This document shows positions 60,545 to 64,000 of a stretch of DNA of 64,000 bases, one piece after another (within the stretch, counting starts at the first letter, position 1; the number at the start of each line of letters is the position of its first letter). The position numbers and the translations under genes were made by a program. The stretch spans positions 10,256,906-10,320,905 of the forward strand of contig NC_064044.1 in the NCBI RefSeq assembly GCF_932526225.1. Reading direction: 5' to 3'. The DNA comes from Nematostella vectensis (taxonomy: Eukaryota; Cnidaria; Anthozoa; Actiniaria; Edwardsiidae). Under the pieces are notes generated by a model, which was given only the letters and a program-made list of their open reading frames with translations, was not told where the DNA came from and made no database searches.

Positions 60545-63500
60545 TACCTAAACGATTTCATACGTGGATGAGTAACTTGAGTTGCACAATCTATCCGAAT
60601 TATTGTCCGAATAATGTGGTGTGTTTGCGTTTATTCGTTAAGGTGGTATTAATTGCCTCTATTAGGAAGATCGTTGACACATTATTAGGAAAACGTTATT
60701 GGTCTTCGGTATTAATGAAATAAAATCCTCGTCTATTTGCTTATTCGCAGTGAACGTTAGATTCAACAGTCTGAGGCGAAAATGGAGCAGGAAAGATCGT
60801 TGACACATTAGGTAAGTTATCGTTTTACAGAAATGGATTGCAACCCGATTTCGAATCGATAGGCTACCACTATTCGCGAAACATATTTTTAAAGTAAGTT
60901 TGCTAATTTTTCATCAGATTCTATTGCTTTATAAGGAAATCTCAATTCTCAAAGTTCTTTTCGCGTAAGTATAAAATTAGCGTAAATTTACTAAGAAGTT
61001 ATAAACACACCCCCAATAACAACTTTCGGGCTGCTAGATAAACACGACTTGATTTTGAGTAAATTTAGTTTTGAAAAAAGTGAATAGGTGGCCTTTGCAG
61101 GCAAAAAAGCTTTTTGAACAAACAAGCAAACACAAATGTGTGATAATTAAAGCATTTTAGATTCTCCTAGCACAACTAAACAAGTGCTTTTTGAAGTATC
61201 CATACAGAAACCTCAGTTTTATTGCAGAAGAGTTTGAGGCATTTTACTAATTATATTTATTGCAATGTGATCAGAATATGGTCAATTGCTCACGGATGTG
61301 ACAAAAAATTCCATTTGTAAGTCATCTATAATCCATCCCTTTCGCGAAAAAGGAAAACAAAAAAGTTAGTGATTGAGTAAAATTTCAGGTCAATTCTCGA
61401 TTGACTTAAAAGATCAACTACCAAAAAAAGCGAAAACGAAAAGATAACAACATTAATGTATTCGTAGCAGTAAATGTGCCTTGACAGTCTGGTAAATCCT
61501 ATTTGGACAATAACATTTTGACCAATAAAAGCTTTATTTTTAAATCTGAAATTGCGTGGTTGACGAGCTCCTAAGGAAGGTGGGCGCGATTTAAATGCTA
61601 CATCGGAAAAGCGAAATAGCGGGAAGTTAACAAATTATGCAATTTCAATTAACAAAGCTAGCCGTTTAGTTCCAACTGAAGGTTAAGTAGGGGGTACCTA
61701 AACGATTTCATCTGTGGATGAGTTTCTTGAATTACACAATCCATCCGAATTATTGTGCGAACCTTGATTTTGTTTGTAATTGCGTTTCCAACCTCACGAG
61801 GCGATGTCCAAACACAACTGAGCAATGATTAAAATCCATTGTATCCCATTTCCAGATGGTGCGAATCCCCTCTGATGTGAGCAACTCATCAATTTATGCC
61901 ATATTGGTCAAAATAAGGGATTTTCAAAACGGTGTACACTTTGATATCAAAAAAAATCACAGTGCTTAGTTTTAAATAAGGTTCAGTTGTCTACACGAAA
62001 TAATCCGATAAATCAAATGTGTGTAGGTGTAGCTGTGCAAGATGTGGTGTGTTTGCGTTTATTCGTCAAGGTGGTCATAACTACCTCTATTAGGGAAACG
62101 TTATTGGTCTTCGGTATTAATGAAAGGAAATCCTCGTCTATTTGCTCATTCGCAGTTAACGTTAGATGTAGCAGTCTGAGGCGAAAAAGAGCAGAAAATA
62201 TCGTTGAAACATAAGGTTAGTAATCGTTATACAGAAATGTAACTGCAAACCGATTTCGAATCGATAGGCTACCACTATTCGCGAAACATGTTTTTAAAGT
62301 AAGTTTGCTAATTTTTCATCAGATTCTATTGCTTTACAAGGGAATCTCAATTCTCGAAGTTATTTTCGCGTAAGTACAAAATTAGCGTAAATTTACTAAG
62401 AAGTTATGAACACACCCCCAATAACAACTTTCGGGCTGCTAGATAAACACGACTTGATTTTGAGTAAATTTAGTTTTGAAAAAAGTGAATAGGTGGCCTT
62501 TGCAGCAAAAAAGCTTTTTGAACAAACAAGCAAACAAAAATGTGTGATCATTCAAGTATTTCAGATTCTCCTAGTACAACTAAACAAGTGCTTTTTGAAG
62601 TATCCACACAGAAACCTTAGTTTTATTGAAGAAGAATTTAAGGCATTCTACGTATTATATTTTTTTGCAATGTGATCAGAATATGGTCAATTGCTCACGG
62701 ATGTGACAAAAAATTCCATTTGTAAGTAATCTAGAATCCATCCCTTTCGCGAAAAAAGGAAAACAGAAAAGTTAGTGATCGAGTAAAATTTCAGGTCAAT
62801 TCTCGATTGACTTAAAAGACATCAACTTCTACAAAAAAGCGAAAACGAAAAGATAACAACATTAATGTATTCGTAGCAGTAAATGTGCCTTGACAGTCTG
62901 GTAAATCCTATTTGGACAATAACATTTTGATCAATAAAAGCTTTATTTTTAAATCTGAAATTGCGTGGTTGACGAGCTCCTAAGAAAGATGGGCGCGATT
63001 AATGATTCATCGGAAAATCGAAATAGCGGGTAGTTAACAAATTCTGCAATTCCAATTAACAAAGCTAGCCGTTTAGTTCCAACTGAAGGTGAAGTAGGGA
63101 GTACCTAAACGATTTCATCTGTGGATGAGTTACTTGAGTTGCACAATCCATCCGAATTAAGTGCGAACCTTGATTTTGTTTGTGTTGCGTTTTCAACCTC
63201 ATCAGTCGATGATCCAACGGAGCAATTATTAAAATTCATTGTATCCCATTTCCAGATGGTGCGAATCCCCTCCGATATGAGCAACTCATCAATTTATGCC
63301 ATATTGGTCAAAATAAGGAATTTTGAAAACGGTGTACACTTTGAAATACAAATTATTCACAGTGCTTAGTTTAAAATAAGGTATAGTTGTCTACACAAAA
63401 CAATCCGATAAATCAAATGTGTGTAGGTGTAGCAGTGCAAAATGTGGTTTGTTTGCGTTTATTCGTCAAGGTGGTCTTAATTGCCTCTATTAGGAAAACG

Positions 63501-64000
63501 TTATTGGTCTTCGGTATTAATGAAATGATATCCTCCTGTTTGCTCATTCGCAGTAAACGTTAGATTTAGCAGTCTGAGGCGAAAAGGAGCAGAAAAGATC
63601 GTTGAAACATAAGGTAAGTAATCGTTATACAGAAATGTAACTGCAAACCGATTTCGAATTGATAGGCTACCGCTATTAGCGAAACGGATGCTTTTTTAAA
63701 TTGTGATAAAGTAAGTTTGCTAATTTTTTATCAAATTCTATTGGTAGCATGGTTTTCAAGTGAATGTCGATTCTCGAAGTTCTTTTCTGGTAAGTACAAA
63801 ATTAGCATAAGAAGTTATGAACATACCGTTATGCACGCATATACAAATCTATCCGTACAAATTAAGTGAACTTTCTTACATAATTTGTTCCAATTTTCTT
63901 TTATAATCTCTAAGCACTTAGACACTTGAAGAAAGAAAAATGTATCTTAAGTGTGTCCTTTTAAAATTTTATGTTTGGAACTGCAGTTAAATTTGTGAAA
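60545..64000. repeat. 1.4-kb tandem monomer array, unit 3 (3 monomers, runs off the edge)
   Basis: GGTACCTAAACGATTT-type landmarks lie near 60545, 61698 and 63102. The first monomer keeps about 130 bases deleted in units 1 and 2, bounded by the direct repeat GATCGTTGACACATTA. The last is the divergent terminal type. Confidence 0.85.
63121..63369 (+). other. 82-codon open frame in the terminal monomer, unit 3
   Basis: Third intact copy of the 10614-10862 frame, with P to S and L/I to V changes. Product unknown. Confidence 0.2.

Larger units (their letters stand above)
56067..64000. repeat. Segmental tandem duplication, unit 3 (left 8 kb, runs off the window)
   Basis: The third copy starts with TACTTTGGTACCTATTAAGT and follows units 1 and 2 from there. 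It keeps the segment equivalent to 1015-2360 that unit 2 lost, but its first bases resemble unit 2 more than unit 1. It includes gypsy remnant A and a shorter 1.4-kb array (three monomers). A third gene copy would be expected beyond the right edge. Confidence 0.85.

Overview
This is a eukaryotic, intron-rich window, most likely from an invertebrate animal. A cnidarian such as a sea anemone is my best guess. The reasons are a gene built as signal peptide, PAN/apple, EGF repeats and pentraxin-like domain on phase-1 exons, GT-AG introns of 0.1-3 kb, and many decayed Ty3/gypsy copies, MITEs and a tyrosine-recombinase fragment. There are no bacterial operons, and I recognise no rRNA, tRNA or CRISPR array. 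The species call is inference.

The layout is a large head-to-tail segmental duplication. Unit 1 spans about 370-30984 (30.6 kb), unit 2 about 30985-56066 (25.1 kb), and unit 3 starts at about 56067 and runs off the right end. Each complete unit carries, in order: short minisatellites; a broken minus-strand Ty3/gypsy remnant (A); an array of about 1.4-kb tandem monomers of unknown nature; a second broken minus-strand gypsy remnant (B), holding a near-perfect palindrome; 2 kb of AT-rich DNA; a promoter-like region; and one multi-exon plus-strand gene. The units differ by a few percent in bases and by many discrete indels.

The only convincing genes are two paralogues. Gene A (20106-29578, 8 coding exons, 529 aa) encodes a secreted protein with PAN/apple, five EGF repeats and a split pentraxin/LamG-like domain. 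Gene B (48975-55064, 5 coding exons, 415 aa) is the same protein with EGF repeats 3-5 removed by one in-frame intronic deletion of about 3.1 kb. Both have the same promoter elements, a 5'UTR intron, a tyrosine-recombinase relic in the first coding intron, a 33-bp minisatellite in the intron that splits the pentraxin domain, and a decayed extra copy of the last exon.

The most interesting signal is the last exon. Across 131 codons, genes A and B differ by 28 amino-acid-changing codons and only 4 silent ones, while the first exon differs by 3 and 1. The nearby pseudo-exon varies at the same places. This looks like diversifying selection or cassette exchange on the presumed ligand-binding face of a secreted recognition protein. 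The pentraxin calcium ligands and the pentraxin cysteine signature are not conserved. Other notable points are a templated insertion inside the unit 2 palindrome, a 934-bp TIR element present only in unit 1, tandem arrays whose copy number differs among units, and a Cys-to-Arg change in EGF 2 of gene A. Part of the duplication could be an assembly artefact from uncollapsed haplotypes, so this must be excluded first.
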